A stretch of 64,000 nucleotides of DNA from Silene latifolia (GCF_048544455.1 NC_133528.1:48145502-48209501); one strand, 5' to 3'. Numbered from the stretch's first letter, positions 1 through 12,023 are shown. The notes: a model not told the origin generated them from the sequence alone. Numbers and translations are program-made.

Positions 1-395
1 ACTCTTCCGGTGTGCAGCGCCATTAAGAGTAAAAACGAATCCGGACCGAGATTTTGAGTCATCTCGATCCGTTTGGAAGCTAGCATCTGCAGTTCGGTTG
101 CGCATAGCTTTTGTTCGCCTCCATAAGTCAATGCCCAAGCTTTAGTCCTCCGTAGGTACTTAAGAATGTTCTTGACAGCCATCCAATGTGATTCACCTGG
201 ATGCTGTTAGAATCGACTTGTCATACTCAGTGCATATGCCACGTCCGGACGTGTGCATATCATGGCATACATGATTGATCCTATAGCCGAGGCATAAGGA
301 ATCCGTGTCATGCGCTCTTTCTCTTCCGGTGTCTCTGGTGCCTGAGACTTGCTCAAATGCACCCCTGGAGCCATAGGAAGAAACCCCTTTTGGAG
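1..395 (-). pseudogene. Copia-1 pol, linker and start of RNase H (broken)
   Basis: This continues the reverse transcriptase reading frame past an in-frame stop at 396-398. It reads a typical copia linker: a GFLPMAPGVHLSK stretch, then YASAIGSIMYAM and CTRPDVAYAL, the conserved segment just before RNase H. A second in-frame stop at 207-209 replaces a glutamine codon (a CAA to TAA change). Beyond it the frame reads HWMAVKNILKYLRRTK, which is normal for the family. The RNase H domain proper is only partly in the window. The two nonsense changes show that pol is dead. Confidence 0.85.
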
Positions 396-1848
396 TTAGT
401 CATCTTTGAATCTCTCTAGGATCTTGTCTATGTAAGACTCCTGACTGAGAGATAACATCCGACGTGATCTATCTCGATAGATACGGATGCCCAAAGTTCT
501 TTGTGCCTCACCCAGATCTTTCATCTGGAAATGGTTCTTCAACCATACTTTTACCGAAGTTAGGAGAGGTATGTCATTCCCAATCAGGAGTATGTCATCG
601 ACATACAATATTAGGAAGACAATCTTGCTCCCACTCGACTTGATATATAGACATGGTTCCTCGACCGATCGAGTAAATCCATTTTCTTTTATCACTTGGT
701 CGAAATGATGATTCCAACTCCTAGAAGCTTGCTTAAGTCCATAAATGGAACGTTTAAGCTTGCATACTTTCTTAGGATGTTCAGGATCGACGAAACCTTC
801 GGGTTGTACCATGTACAACTCTTCCTCCAAAAAACCGTTTAAGAAGGCGGTTTTCACATCCATCTGCCAAATTTCATAGTCATGAAAAGAGGCAATCGCT
901 AAGATAATCTGAATGGAACACAGCATGACTACGGGTGCAAAAATTTCATCGTAGTGCAAACCTGGCACTTGGGTGAAACCTTTAGCAACTAGTCGTGCTT
1001 TATAGATATCTTGTTGACCTTCCACAGAATGCTTTATCTTGTAAAGCCATTTGCATTGAAGGGGACGAACCTTAGCAGGTAAGTCAACAAGATCCCATAC
1101 GTTGTTCTCATACATGGAGTCCATCACGGATTGCATGGCCTCAAGCCATAGCTTTGAGTCGGAACTAGTCATGGCACCTTTATAGGTTGCGGGCTCACTA
1201 CTCGTTAAGAGTAGAATGTCATCTATGTCATGTTCCTCGACCATACCAATGTATCTGTCCGGAGGAATAGAGACTCTTCCCGACCTCCTAGGTTCCTCAG
1301 GAATGTTTACCGCAGCCGGGACTGAAGGAACTGGTTCCTCCAATGGTTGCTCGGTATTTGGTTCTGGAATCTCCGACAGCTCGAAGGTTCTATCACTCTT
1401 TGCATTCTCGAGAAATTCCTTCTCTAAGAATGTCGCACTAGCCGCAACAAATACACGTTGTTCGGTTGGCGAATAAAAGTAATGACCAAGTGTTCCTTTA
1501 GGATAACCTATAAAGTATGTCTTGACCGATCGCGGGCCGAGCTTATCCTCGTGTCTCCACTTGACATAAGCCTCGCAGCCCCAAACCCGTATAAAGGACA
1601 AGTTAGGGACCGTTCCCTTCCATAGTTCATATGGAGTCTTGTCAACAGCTTTAGACGGACTTCGGTTAAGTATTAGAGCGGTGACGAGAAGAGCATAACC
1701 CCACAATGAGTCGGGCAATACGGTGTGACTCATCATGGATCGAACCATATCAAGTAGTGTTCGATTTCTCCGTTCGGACACACCATTCAACCGAGGTGTT
1801 CCGGTGGAGTTAAGCGTAAGGCAATCCCACGAGTCTTTGAGGTGTTGA
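396..1848 (-). pseudogene. Copia-1 pol: integrase C-terminal part and reverse transcriptase
   Basis: The open stretch 396-1790 begins at NGVSERRNRTLLDMVR, which holds the third catalytic residue (Glu) of the copia DDE integrase. It runs through the integrase C-terminal region (WGCEAYVKWRHED) and then a full copia reverse transcriptase. RT landmarks are KTAFLNG, the PEGF loop, YGLKQASRSW and the catalytic YVDDILLIGN. The first methionine is only the first one after a stop, not a natural start. A frameshift and stop between about 1790 and 1905 separate it from the front half of integrase. The RT product would copy element RNA in cytoplasmic particles; here it is a fossil. Confidence 0.92.
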
Positions 1849-2145
1849 TCAAACTCGTGAGAAAGATACTTGCCACCACCACGGCCCGATCGCGCAGTGT
1901 TTTAATCTTTCTACCATGTAAGAGGGTTCGTACCCGATTCGGTATTCTTTGAATTTCTCAAAGGATTCACTTTTGTGCTTCATTAAGTAGACATAGCCAT
2001 ATCTACTTAAATCGTCCTTGAAAGTGATGAAATACCTATAGCCTTCTCGTGCGGTGATTGACATAGGTCCACACACATCCGTATGTATGAGTCCTAATAG
2101 GTCAGCAGCGCGCATTCCAATACCTTTGAAGGAAATTCGAGTCAT
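1849..2145 (-). pseudogene. Copia-1 integrase core, N-terminal half (frameshifted)
   Basis: The frame contains LIHTDVCGPM, with the first catalytic Asp, and YFITFKDDLSRYGYVYLMKHKSE, typical of the copia integrase core. After the FKEYR stretch the sequence shifts frame, so the SDxGGEY segment carrying the second catalytic Asp is scrambled into WWWQVSFSRV. Joining this frame to the next one downstream would require at least one indel correction near 1900. Family assignment is firm; the copy is non-functional. Confidence 0.85.
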
Positions 2146-3017
2146 CTTACCAATGAGACATGATTCACACGTGCCAAATGATTGAAAATCAAAGGCCGAG
2201 ATAGCTCCATTGTATGAATTTGTTTTACGCGTTTCTCATTAATGTGTCCCATACGGCAGTGCCATAGATATGTTTGATCTTTGTCACCAACCTTTAACTT
2301 CTTATTCATTACGTGTAATATTTCGGTGGTCTGATCTAAAACATAAATTCCATTCATGGAGGCTGCCTTGTCATAAATCATATCGTGTAATGAGAAAATG
2401 CAAGTATTATTCTCTATTACAAATGAAAAACCAAGTTTCTCAAGTGCAGAAACTGAAATAATGTTTTTAGAAAGACTGGGTACATAATAGCAGTTATATA
2501 AAAATAACTCAAATCCGCTAGGAAGCTGGATCACGTATGTTCCCCTCGAGACGGCAGCCACTCGTGCTCCATTCCCGACACGCAGGTCCACCTCACCCTT
2601 TACGAGGGGTTCGATGTTTCGGAGCCCCTGCACATGATTACACAGATGAGAACCACAACCAGTATCTAGTACCCAATTTCCGTAACTTGCGTGATTAATC
2701 TCAATCATATGAATAAAAGTAGAAGAGGAAGAAGACATACCAACAGGTTTAACGCGACCTGCTTTTATGTCCTCATGGTAAACAGGACATGTACGCCTCC
2801 AATGCCCAGTCTTGTGGCAATGATGGCATTCCATGTTTTCGGTCTTGCTCTTTGTCGCGCCTGATGAGTTACTTGCCTCACCAGGCCCACTCTTACCTGA
2901 TCCCGACTTCTTGAACTTCGGTTTACCTACCGCTAGGTCTGCCTGAGCTTTGCCCTTGCCCTTGCCCTTGTTTGACACAACGAGAACATCCTGTTTTAAG
3001 CTCCCACTGAACTTCAT
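2142..3017 (-). pseudogene. Copia-1 gag C-terminus, protease and pre-integrase domain
   Basis: In order the frame holds a basic Lys/Gly/Ser-rich linker, a CCHC zinc knuckle (CHHCHKTGHWRRTC, about residue 62), an aspartic protease active site (LDTGCGSHLC, about residue 117) and the GAG-pre-integrase region with LWHCRMGHINEKRV (about residue 252). The knuckle would bind genomic RNA and the protease would process the polyprotein. The frame overlaps the upstream gag fragment and the downstream integrase fragment by a few bases, so these are pieces of one polyprotein broken by indels. Confidence 0.92.
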
Positions 3018-3659
3018 GTCCTTCTCTCGTGCACGAGAAGGGAGTGTAGTTCATGAGGACTTTTCTTCAAATCATTCATATAGTAATTCGCTCTAAAGAG
3101 CGCAAAACCATCGTGGAGTGAATGAAGCATGCGGTCAATCACGATGTTCTCGCTGATTCTACAATCAAGCGCCTCCAGTCTCTCGACATTCTCAATCATG
3201 CTGAGAATGTGTGGGCTAACCGGTTGGCCCTTCTGGAGTCTCGCATCAAAGAAGCGAGTGGTATGCTCATAGGTCACGATTCTCGGTGCTTTCTAGAATT
3301 CCTTAGTGAGCGTGGTGAAAATCTTGTTTGCACCTTGGGCTATGAAGCGTTTCTGCAAATTGGATTCCATTGCAAAAATGAGTACGTTTCTAATCGCACC
3401 CGCTTCCATGACGAAATCGTTATACTTGGCGATCTCGTTAGCTCCAGCCGTGGGGCCTGGGTTTGACGGGATGGGCTCAGTCAGAAATTTGAGATTCCGT
3501 CGGCTGCGGCAAAGCATTCCGTAATGCGCCTCCCGGATCGCGAAGTTTGATCCATCATTCTTCACCGAGTTGATGATTCATCCGATTCATGAAGATCCGA
3601 AGCCAGGACTCACGGTCCAATGTGGCACTTGGCATTGGGTCGTCAGCACGGCCAGCCAT
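3014..3659 (-). pseudogene. Copia-1 gag N-terminal region (frameshifted)
   Basis: A start codon at 3657-3659 opens a frame beginning MAGRADDPMPSATLD that stops after MNHQLGEE near 3566. The neighbouring frame (3293-3565) continues with KNDGSNF and NVLIFAMESNLQKRF, and a third frame (3014-3277) continues with RFFDARLQKGQPVS and NIVIDRMLHSLHDGF. These match the gag of Copia-2 at 25716 segment by segment (NVLIFAMEADLQRR; ELIIDRILHSLSK), which confirms one capsid gene split by two frameshifts. Confidence 0.82.
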
Positions 3660-5458
3660 TTTGTTATTAGCAGTTTAAGTGATCGTGATCTACACTGAAA
3701 AATAAAGGAAAAACAAAACGAAATAAGCAACTCATCGAGGTGATTTAAGTCTATTTAAAATTCATTTTAATCGTGTAGACTCATTGCACTTGCATAATTG
3801 ATCTCCCTCAAGAATAATACAAGTGATCCCAAGACTCAACTTCCGTAAATTGATAAGCCAACTGTTTAGCTAGTTCTATCGTTAGAACTCTTGGTCGATA
3901 GATTTCCGTAAATCCTAACTATAGTCCACCATAATCACAGGATCGTACGAGTGACCATAGTGTTGAGATAAAATAGGTCAATCAGTTCCAACTTACCCGA
4001 CGTAGAAGGGGTCATATTATGCCTACCGGCGAAGAAGGGATTCATTGGAGTTTGACCTATAAAGACTGTTCTCAATTTTTGTTTATACGAGGAAGATCCC
4101 ATCAGCTTAGTTTTAATTCATTTTAAGTGAACGAAAGACTAACATTACGTGAATGAATTAACTTAGGTGATGACTTAAATAAAAACATGTGATATCTGTA
4201 TATCAAAGAAAACTAACGCGTGACCTCTATATGAGTCAGTTTTCATGCAATTATTAGGTGGTTTGGTTTTAGGCGGAATATGATGCAATCTATCGTTACG
4301 ATAAAATAAATAAAAGAATGCAAAACGTAAATAAAAATTCCTAGTGTGGCCTATCCTAGTAAAAAGAACATAATACAACTTTGGAATCCACCGTTGGACC
4401 CGAGAAGCTTGTCTTGATGTTCCATCTTTGTCCAAGCAGCGGGAGTGAGCATCTGATCTCCATCTTTGGTCTTCTCAAAATTACAATTAAAATTTACAAA
4501 AATAAACCTATTTACATTCTAAATAAAAACTGTAATTACAAGGAAAAAATCAAAATGGAGATGCGAGATCTCAAAATACAACCAAGACCGTGTTCCATCA
4601 TTACGGTAACACGTTCTACTAAGGCCACACTAAGTTCCAACTGTTTGTAAAAATTAAATACGTAATAAAACATTCAAAGCATTCAAAATAACGATAAATA
4701 AAATGCATCAACTAAAACTAAAATTTATTCATGACATAATTCCGTAATTATGTTCAATTTATCCAAACCACCTTTTAACGATTAAAATTATGTGACAAAA
4801 CCGCTTCTATCAACTTAATTTTAATCCATTACAATCCGTTACTTTAAATTCGCTTTAAAATAACTATATGGTACGTGAGTGAACCGTTTCACTATCAAGT
4901 GAATGCATAAAATCCGTATTATGCATAAATCATGGCCGAAAAAAAAAATTGAAACATAAAATTTTTTTCTTCACGGTTGAACCGTGAACAGTACAAATTT
5001 TTTTTTTTTTCAGCTAATTGCCGAGAGCAAGAAAGGGCAAAAAAAAAATTTTTTAGCGGCTCAACAACGTGAGCATCAACAAACCAAAACAATATCGATT
5101 TGATAAAAACCAATTGCAATTTCACCTAATCCGTATAGAAATGAATTTACAATTGATGATACTTTAACATATTGCTATGATTATCGTTTAAAATAACAAT
5201 ATGTAAAGAACGATTGAAAACAAAACATCGTCTGATCAGACGGTAAATGTTTGTCACGGTTTTCAAGAAACAAAACAACAACAACCACAACCGTGTAAAC
5301 TAGGCACGGTTTCCAATGCAAAAAAATAGAAAAACAGCCGTGACCCCAAAAAAAAATTTCTGCCGAGACAAAAAAATAGGCCGCACGGTTTTCTATGCAC
5401 AAATTTATCGAATCAAATTCGTTTGATGAAAATCACAAAGAAAAATTTACGTGGCCTC
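3660..5458 (-). other. Copia-1 leader between primer-binding site and gag
   Basis: About 1.8 kb with no convincing gene. It is AT-rich with several A or T runs. The segment 4965-5400 contains five or so copies of a CACGGTTTTC/ACCGTG-type motif in both orientations, separated by A-rich stretches. Short open frames here are by-products of low complexity. Confidence 0.7.
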
Positions 5459-5470
5459 GCTCTGATACCA
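5459..5470 (-). promoter_or_regulatory. Copia-1 primer-binding site (initiator tRNA-Met)
   Basis: The minus strand reads TGGTATCAGAGC, the standard plant copia site complementary to the 3' end of initiator methionine tRNA, two bases inside the 5' LTR. It primes minus-strand cDNA synthesis and fixes the element's orientation. Confidence 0.95.
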
Positions 5471-5472
5471 CT

Positions 5473-6451
5473 TGTGTGGTAATATCCGTATAATACCCTT
5501 AAAAATTAGGACTATAACGCAAATTTTACATGTGATAATTGTCATAAAACAAAATTACAAGAGAAAACGATAAAGCATAAGAATTAACCTCGGGTCCTAG
5601 AGAATTCGGCCTAAGATAGAAATCAACGTAGATTTCCTCCTAATCGATGCACCCAAGACCGTCTGAGACTATGCCCTTGTGCTAGAATGTACTCTCTAAT
5701 TGCCTTGCAATATTGAGAGAGTTTTGTGTGAGTTTTGCTAGATGTGAGAACTAAGTTTTTCAGAGGAAAAATGCTCCTCAAAACCCTAATTTTGTTTCAA
5801 ATGAATGATTAGGTTACAAAAGGAGAGGAGCTCTCCTTTTGTTCCTCATCCGGCCAAACCGTGAGCCAAGGGGGGAAATGGGCTTTCATTTCCTCTTTAT
5901 TTTAACTCGTGGTCCGACTCAAAAATGCTAAATGTATATGATGGGTTTAATTATAAATCGTCATCGGTTATCGGTTATTAAAACATCAACTAATAACACG
6001 GATTAGTTGAAATATTAATACGTGTCCGACAAAGACAATATTGTATAATTAATTCAATATACATTAATCAAATATAATCGTTTATATTTAATTTACGAAT
6101 TAACTGCTTAATTCGCCTTAGCCATTATTATTTAATCCGTATTAAATAAAATATCTCAACATCGCGTTTGCCTAATTATTAGTCAATAACTCCGACTAAC
6201 TACTTAGTCAACTTTGGCATCAACATGACGTATTTTCATACCGTCACATCTCTCAAACGTATCCTATAGGTGTGACTTTTAGGGACCAGTTGATCACCGT
6301 CATCTGTATGACACTAACGTCAAACTTATCTAGCAAGCCAACCGTTATTGATAAACGTGGACCAACTGATAATAATACAAAAGTATACCCTTTGATCCTT
6401 TTAGAGATTTAAATGTTATTGCACTAACTGTAGAGGACACCACCCCCAACA
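5473..6451 (-). repeat. Copia-1 5' LTR
   Basis: On the minus strand the LTR starts TGTTGGGGGTGGTG at 6451 and ends ACCACACA at 5473, next to the primer-binding site (about 979 bp). It contains an 11-bp-stem inverted repeat at 5817-5841 (arms CAAAAGGAGAG). The partner LTR is off the window, so boundaries rest on TG/CA ends, the primer site and the return of gypsy gag sequence at 6452. Confidence 0.9.
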
Positions 6452-6858
6452 GTCAGTTGCTGAGTACTACAAGCAGTTTAATGAGAAGTCTAGATATGCT
6501 GAGGATATGGGTTTGAGTGAGGAGAACCTGGCGCTGAGGTTTGAGAGAGGGTTGACACCCAAGATTATGGATAAGTTACCCGTGGGAGTCCTTACCGATG
6601 TTAAGGAAGCTTATGAGAGGGCTGGGAGAGCTGAGAGGTTGGTGGAGATGGCTCAGGAGAGAGTGAGTGAGAAAAGAAAGGCTGAGAGTCAGGGTGGTGG
6701 CCAATCTAGTCATAAGAAAGACAACCACACCCAAGCTAGAGGGTTTTCTCCGGGTTAGGATTGATCTTTGGGGCTTCCTTTGGGCGTGGCCGTGTGAGTG
6801 GTAGTGGTAGTTGGGGGATGACTGCTATGGGTTTGTGGTGGTGTAGGCCACAAGAGAC
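6452..6858 (+). pseudogene. Tekay gag, C-terminal part (broken)
   Basis: The sequence resumes within the retrotransposon gag domain right after Copia-1. An open stretch at 6507-6758 reads LALRFERGLTPKIMDKLP, typical of the end of the capsid domain, followed by a charged linker. A CCHC-like stretch is visible at about 6836-6872 in another frame ([11 protein letters not shown]), so the zinc knuckle has been broken by indels. The N-terminal half of gag must lie beyond the left edge, on the other side of Copia-1. Confidence 0.85.
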
Positions 6859-9081
6859 ATGAGTGCACGAGTGCAAGGAGCTTTTCGGGGTTTGGCTCGG
6901 GGAGCTATTCTTAGAGACCGCACGAGTTATGCGAGTAATAGACCGTCGGGTCATGGTCTAACCGGGAAGTCGAGCTATCGGGGTGGAGGTAACCGCAATG
7001 GCGGTAATTCTTATCAGAAACCAGCTACGAACAACAACAACAATCAGGGGTCGGGTGCTAAGCCGACCACATCGCCAATACCTGTCCAGGGAGGTGGACA
7101 GAAGACCGATGGAAAGTCGTTCATGATGGAAAAGAAAGCAGCTGAGGAGGATGCACATGTTATCACTGGTACTTTTCTTGTTAACGGTGTTCATACCTTT
7201 GTTTTGTTTGATTCGGGGGCGTCTCAGTCGTTTGTATCTTCGATTCATGTTAAACGGTTGGGTTTAAGGGCATATGAGTCTGTAAGCGAGAAAGTTTTTA
7301 TACCTTCGGGTGAGTCTGTACCATCTGGGAGGTTGTTTAGAGATGTATCTATGATAGTTGGGCAAGTTGATCTACCTGTAGACATGCTAGAGTTTCCTTT
7401 TGACGGTTTTGAGATGATAGTTGGGATGGATTGGTTGGGAAAGTATAAAGCTAAGATAGACTGTCATCAAAAGAAAGTGTCTTTGAGAGGGCCTAAGGGT
7501 GTTAGTGTGTCTTATCGTGGGTTTCTAGTCAAGCCCAAAGTTAAGTTGATTGCAGCTGTCACCTTGAAGTCTTATCTGAGGAAGGGATGTCCTTTGATCT
7601 TGTGCCATGTGAGAGATGACCGGATAGAGAGTCCGACAGTTGATCAGATACCAGTGGTGGGAGAGTTTAAAGATGTTTTTCCAGAGGAGATTCCGGGGTT
7701 GCCACCGAAGAGGGAGATAGATTTCACCGTTGAGTTGAAACCAGGGACGGGGCCAATCTCTAAGGCACCGTACCGGATGGGTCCTAAAGAGATGGAGGAG
7801 CTCAGGAGACAGTTAGATGATCTGATAGAGAAGGGATACATTAGACCTAGTGTATCGCCGTGGGGAGCACCAGTTCTTTTTGTGAAAAAGAAAGATGGGA
7901 GTTTGAGGTTGTGCATAGATTACAGGGAGCTGAACCGAGTGACGGTGAAGAACAAGTATCCTTTGCCAAGGATAGATGACCTGTTTGATCAGTTGAGTGG
8001 TGCATCAGTATTTTCTAAGATTGATTTGAGGTCGGGATACCATCAGGTGAAGATTAGAGAGGTGGACATACCGAAGACAGCTTTCACGTCAAGGTATGGC
8101 CATTATGAGTATGTAGTGATGCCGTTTGGGTTATCTAATGCACCGGCTATGTTTATGGATTTGATGAACAGAATCTTTAGACAGTTTTTGGACAAGTTTG
8201 TGGTGGTGTTTATCGATGACATCTTAGTCTACTCTAAGACTAAGGAGGAGCATGAGGAGCATCTGAGGATTGTGTTGCAGACTTTGAGGGAGCATGAGTT
8301 ATATGCTAAGCTTTCCAAGTGCGAGTTCTGGTTAGAGAAAGTTGCTTTTCTGGGGCATGTGATCTCTAAGGAGGGAGTAGCTATGGATCCGGCAAAGATT
8401 GAGGCAGTGACAAAGTGGGAAGCACCAAAGAATGTTGCTGAGATTAGGAGTTTCTTGGGTTTAGCTGGATACTACAGACGGTTCGCGAAAGATTTCTCCA
8501 AGATAGCTAGACCTATGACAGCTTTAATGAGGAAAGAGAACAGGTTTCGTTGGGATGAGAGTTGTGAGAAGGCGTTCCAAACATTAAATGAGCGTTTGAC
8601 CACAGCTCCTATCTTAGCATTGCCTGAAGGGATCGAGAACTTTGAGGTTTATACAGATGCCTCAAAGAATGGGTTGGGATGTGTGTTGATGCAGAACGGT
8701 AAGGTGATTGCCTATGCTTCTAGGCAATTGAAACCGTATGAGGAGAACTACCCTACACATGATCTAGAGTTGGGTGCAGTGGTGTTTGCTCTCAAGATAT
8801 GGAGACATTACCTTTATGGGGCGACCTTTAAGGTATTTTCGGATCACAAGAGTCTCAAGTACATCTTCACTCAAAAGGAGTTGAACATGAGACAGAGGAG
8901 GTGGATGGAGCTGATTGGCGATTATGACATTGATATTATCTACCATGAAAGGAAATCCAATGTTGTTGCAGTTGCTTTGAGTAGGAAGAGTGTACATTCC
9001 TTGTGTACAGCTTTATATTTGATGAGGTTGAGAGATGAGGTGGGGAAGTTTGGGATACATATGATGCTGTGGGAGATTTGA
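6859..9081 (+). pseudogene. Tekay pol: protease, reverse transcriptase, RNase H
   Basis: One 740-codon open frame. The aspartic protease shows [12 protein letters not shown] (about residue 117). RT has [33 protein letters not shown] and the catalytic [12 protein letters not shown] (about residue 450). RNase H begins at [11 protein letters not shown] (about residue 597) and keeps Glu in DLELGAV and Asp in FSDHKSLK. The last conserved Asp is replaced: the frame reads [10 protein letters not shown] where the family has NVVADALSRK. A frameshift near 9060 separates it from integrase. The methionine at 6859 is not the natural start, since protease is made as part of a gag-pol fusion. Confidence 0.93.
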
Positions 9082-10545
9082 CAGTGCAGCCTGATCTCTA
9101 TGATGACATTCGATGTAAACAGGCTATGGATCCTAAGATGGTTGAGTGAAAAGCTGGAGTCGAGAAAGGGACAGTGTCTCGATTCTCTATTCATACAGAT
9201 GGTAGTTTGAGGTTCGATGGTAGGTGGTGTGTCCCTAATGATGAGGAGCTGAAAAAGCCAATCATGACAGAGGCACATTGTACACCGTATTCAGTACATC
9301 CAGGTGGTGACAAGCTATACAAGGATTTGAAGAACACGTTTTGGTGGCCTGGGATGAAGAAAAAACATTTGAGTTTGTGGCCCGTTGTTTGACATGCCAG
9401 AGAGTTAAAGGGGAACAGCGACGACCACAAGGTAAGATTCAGTCTTTAGAGGTACCTGAGTGGAAGTGGGAATCCATTTCTATGGATTTTATCGTGGGTT
9501 TGCCAAAAAGTCAACAGGGTAACAACATGATATGGGTAATAGTGGATCGACTGACCAAGTCAGCTCACTTTGTACCAATGAAAGATACATGGACTAAAGC
9601 ACAATTAGCTATGGCCTATCGGAAGAATGTGCTTAAGTTACATGGAGTCCCTAAGGACATAGTGTCTGACAGAGATGCGAGATTTATCTCAAGGTTTTGG
9701 AAAGAGTTGCAGGAATCTTTGGGAACAACTTTGAAGATGAGTACAGCTTTTCATCCTGCGACAGACGGTCAGACTGAGAGAACAATCAAAACTCTTGAGG
9801 ATATGTTACGAGCTTGTGTGATGGACTTTGGTGGTAGCTGGGAACAGAGGTTGGATTTGATAGAGTTTTCATACAACAACAGCTATCACACTAGTATTGG
9901 CATGGCACCGTTTGAGGCTTTATATGGGAGGAGATGCAGGAGTCCGATATGTTGGGACGACAGTGCTGAGGCAGTGGTTCTAGGACCAGAGATGGTACAT
10001 GAGATGGTTGAACATATTAAAATGATCAGGGAACGGATGAGAGCAGCTCAGGATAGGCAAAAGAGTTATGCAGATCTACATCGCCGGGATATAGAGTTTC
10101 AGGTTGGGGACAAGGTTCTTCTGAAAGTGTCTCCTATGCGTAGGGTTATGAGATTTGGGAAGAAAGGCAAACTGAGTCAGAAGTTCATCGGGCCTTATGA
10201 GATCTTAGAGCGAGTTGGGGAAGTTGCATATCGTCTGGCTTTACCGGCTGCGTTAGAGAGAGTGCATAATGTGTTTCATGTATCGCAGCTGCGGAAGTAT
10301 GTGAGTGACCCGTCACATGTGTTAGAGGCAGAGAGATTAGAGCTAGATGAGTCCTTATCATATCTTGAGGTACCTAAGCAGATTCTTGACCGGAAGGTTA
10401 GGAAGACTAGGAGTGGTGAGACAGTTTTGCTTAAGATCCTTTTGTCTAACCACGAGGCGAGGAAGCTACATGGGAGGCAGAGGATGCCATGAGAGAGCGT
10501 TACCCTTTCCTTTTTGATCAGGTATGTATGGTTACGGGGACGTAA
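9082..10545 (+). pseudogene. Tekay integrase with chromodomain-like tail (frameshifted)
   Basis: The HHCC zinc-finger region spans a stop near 9148 and a frameshift near 9360, where WWPGM is followed in another frame by CLTCQRVKGEQRR. The core keeps all three catalytic residues: Asp in SMDFIVGLPKS, Asp in VSDRDARF and Glu in DGQTERTIKTLED. The C-terminal region reads GPYEILERVGEVAYRLALP and VFHVSQLRKY. Then comes the tail ILDRKVRKTRSGETVLLK, which after a frameshift near 10455 continues with EATWEAED and YPFLFDQ, a chromodomain-like end typical of Tekay. The corrected frame stops at 10543-10545. Confidence 0.9.
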
Positions 10546-10547
10546 CC
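10530..10547 (+). other. Stem-loop at the Tekay pol stop codon, GGGA loop
   Basis: A perfect 7-bp stem GGTTACG/CGTAACC closes a GGGA tetraloop and overlaps the pol stop codon. A second GGGA-loop hairpin follows at 10741-10760, next to the polypurine tract. The role is unknown. Confidence 0.75.
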
Positions 10548-10775
10548 TTGTTTCTTTTAGGGGGGTAGGAGATGATCGCAAAGAGTTTTTAAGAGTTTTT
10601 ATACCCTTTTTATGTTGTGACGGTATGGTTGTTGTCGTTGAGTCGGGTTGAGTTTGGGTTAGTAACATGTTTTATGTTGAGTTTTGTTTTGGTTGTTGAG
10701 TCGGGAGTGCGTAGTGTGTGTCTTTGTTTTGTTGTGGTTTGAACTTCGGGGACGAAGTTCTTTTAGGAGGGAAGG
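10548..10775 (+). other. Tekay 3' untranslated region with hairpin and polypurine tract
   Basis: T/G-rich spacer without a gene. A perfect 8-bp stem at 10741-10760 (GAACTTCG/CGAAGTTC) encloses a GGGA loop. It is followed after four bases by the purine run AGGAGGGAAGG (10765-10775), the likely plus-strand primer, directly before the 3' LTR. Confidence 0.85.
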
Positions 10776-12023
10776 CGTAATACTACGTATTTATGAGTCT
10801 CTGGGTACTCTATCGAGTAGGCCTTACTCTGTCGAGTAAGGGCGAGTTGCAGATTAAAATAGTTTCTGACCTGTTGGGTACTCGATCGAGTAACGTGGGT
10901 ACTCGATCGAGTAAGGGGGCACTCAATCGAGTACCTTAGCTACTCGATCGAGTAGCCGGTTTACGGGGGATGATTTCTCGGGTTTTGTTAATAATGCGAT
11001 TAGAGTATATAATACTTCCGTCATTGTTCTTAAAACAATTTTTAAAACCTAATCACTGTGAGAAGAGAAATCAAACTACGTCATTCGCTTTAATCGCATT
11101 GTTGGCAAATCCCGGAGCTTGGAAGGTCGGATTCTACCTTTCTTTATACCGTTGTGATCCTTGCGTCGAGGGTAAGACCTATATACCGTTTTTATAATGT
11201 TTCTTTAAAGTTGGTCAATTTGGGGGTTTTTGTTGTTTGTATGATTGGTAGTGATTATATGTTTGTATATTAGGAGGAGGATTCGTAGAGGAAGCGTTTT
11301 GATATCAGCTGTGAGATCGTCTGATTGTTGTGCTTTCCAGGTACGGTTTCCCTACTCGAGTATTAGTTACATAATGTGTGGTGATTGTCTTTGTAGTTAG
11401 TGATTGTTGATTGATTGAGACGGTTGTTGATGTTGTATTGTGATTCTTGATTGTTTGTCTCGGTTCTCGAGATGCATTCTCGGTGAGTGGAGTCACTTGC
11501 GGGAGTGGCTTAACGCCTAGTTTCGCCCTTCGTGGAACCCGCCACGGAAGGGGATGTGCACATTAATGGGACGGGGTTATCGCTCGGTATGATGAGCGGG
11601 GATTTGGTGGGTACGGTGCGGTCCCCCCTTTGGATGGGCTGGTCCGGTGGACGATCGGTGTGGAGATTGATTGGAGTGGGTGATTGTGTGTGATTGCTGA
11701 GTGTCTTGATTCTTGTATTGTTGGTTATATAAATTGTGTGAATAATCTTGACCCGGTTTATTGTTTTAAAACTGCGGTGATCCATTCGGGGATGGTGAGC
11801 GAGATATTGAGCGGTATGAGTTGAGTAATCGGGATATTTGGGATGTGCCACGGTCGATGATAGAAGTCTTCCATTTGTAGCTTAGTAGTTTTCATAAACA
11901 TTTGATTAGTGATTGACAGTTGGTTTGAGACATGTATTCGTATTTTGGTTTGGTTTTTGGATTGTAACCTTTCACTAAAGTATTTCTATTTAAATGTTGT
12001 TTCATTATTGTTTATTTGATTAT
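10776..12023 (+). repeat. Tekay 3' LTR, first part
   Basis: The LTR begins after the polypurine tract; the expected TGTAATAC start reads CGTAATAC, consistent with a point change. It contains a cluster of ACTCGATCGAGT palindromes (10805-10962). It is interrupted at 12023 by Athila-A and resumes at 21892. Total length without the insertion is about 1.3 kb. Short open frames here look non-coding. Confidence 0.85.
10805..10962. repeat. Palindrome cluster TACTCGATCGAGTA in the Tekay LTR
   Basis: Six copies lie within about 160 bp. Three are exact ACTCGATCGAGT and three carry one mismatch (CTCTATCGAG, CTCTGTCGAG, CTCAATCGAG). The motif is its own reverse complement. The same motif occurs in Athila-A, a different gypsy lineage, in both LTRs, in gag and in the 3' region. 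Confidence 0.92.

Larger units (their letters stand above)
1..6451 (-). mobile_element. Copia-1: Ty1/copia LTR retrotransposon, 3' end outside window
   Basis: On the minus strand the order is 5' LTR (5473-6451), a primer-binding site TGGTATCAGAGC (5459-5470), a leader, gag, protease, integrase, reverse transcriptase and RNase H. The integrase-before-RT order defines Ty1/copia. The 3' LTR lies beyond base 1. The element interrupts a gypsy gag gene that resumes at 6452, so it is younger than that host element. GTCAG at 6452-6456 is the likely target-site duplication, but the partner copy is off the window. The coding region has several frameshifts and stops, so this copy cannot make its own polyprotein. 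Confidence 0.93.
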
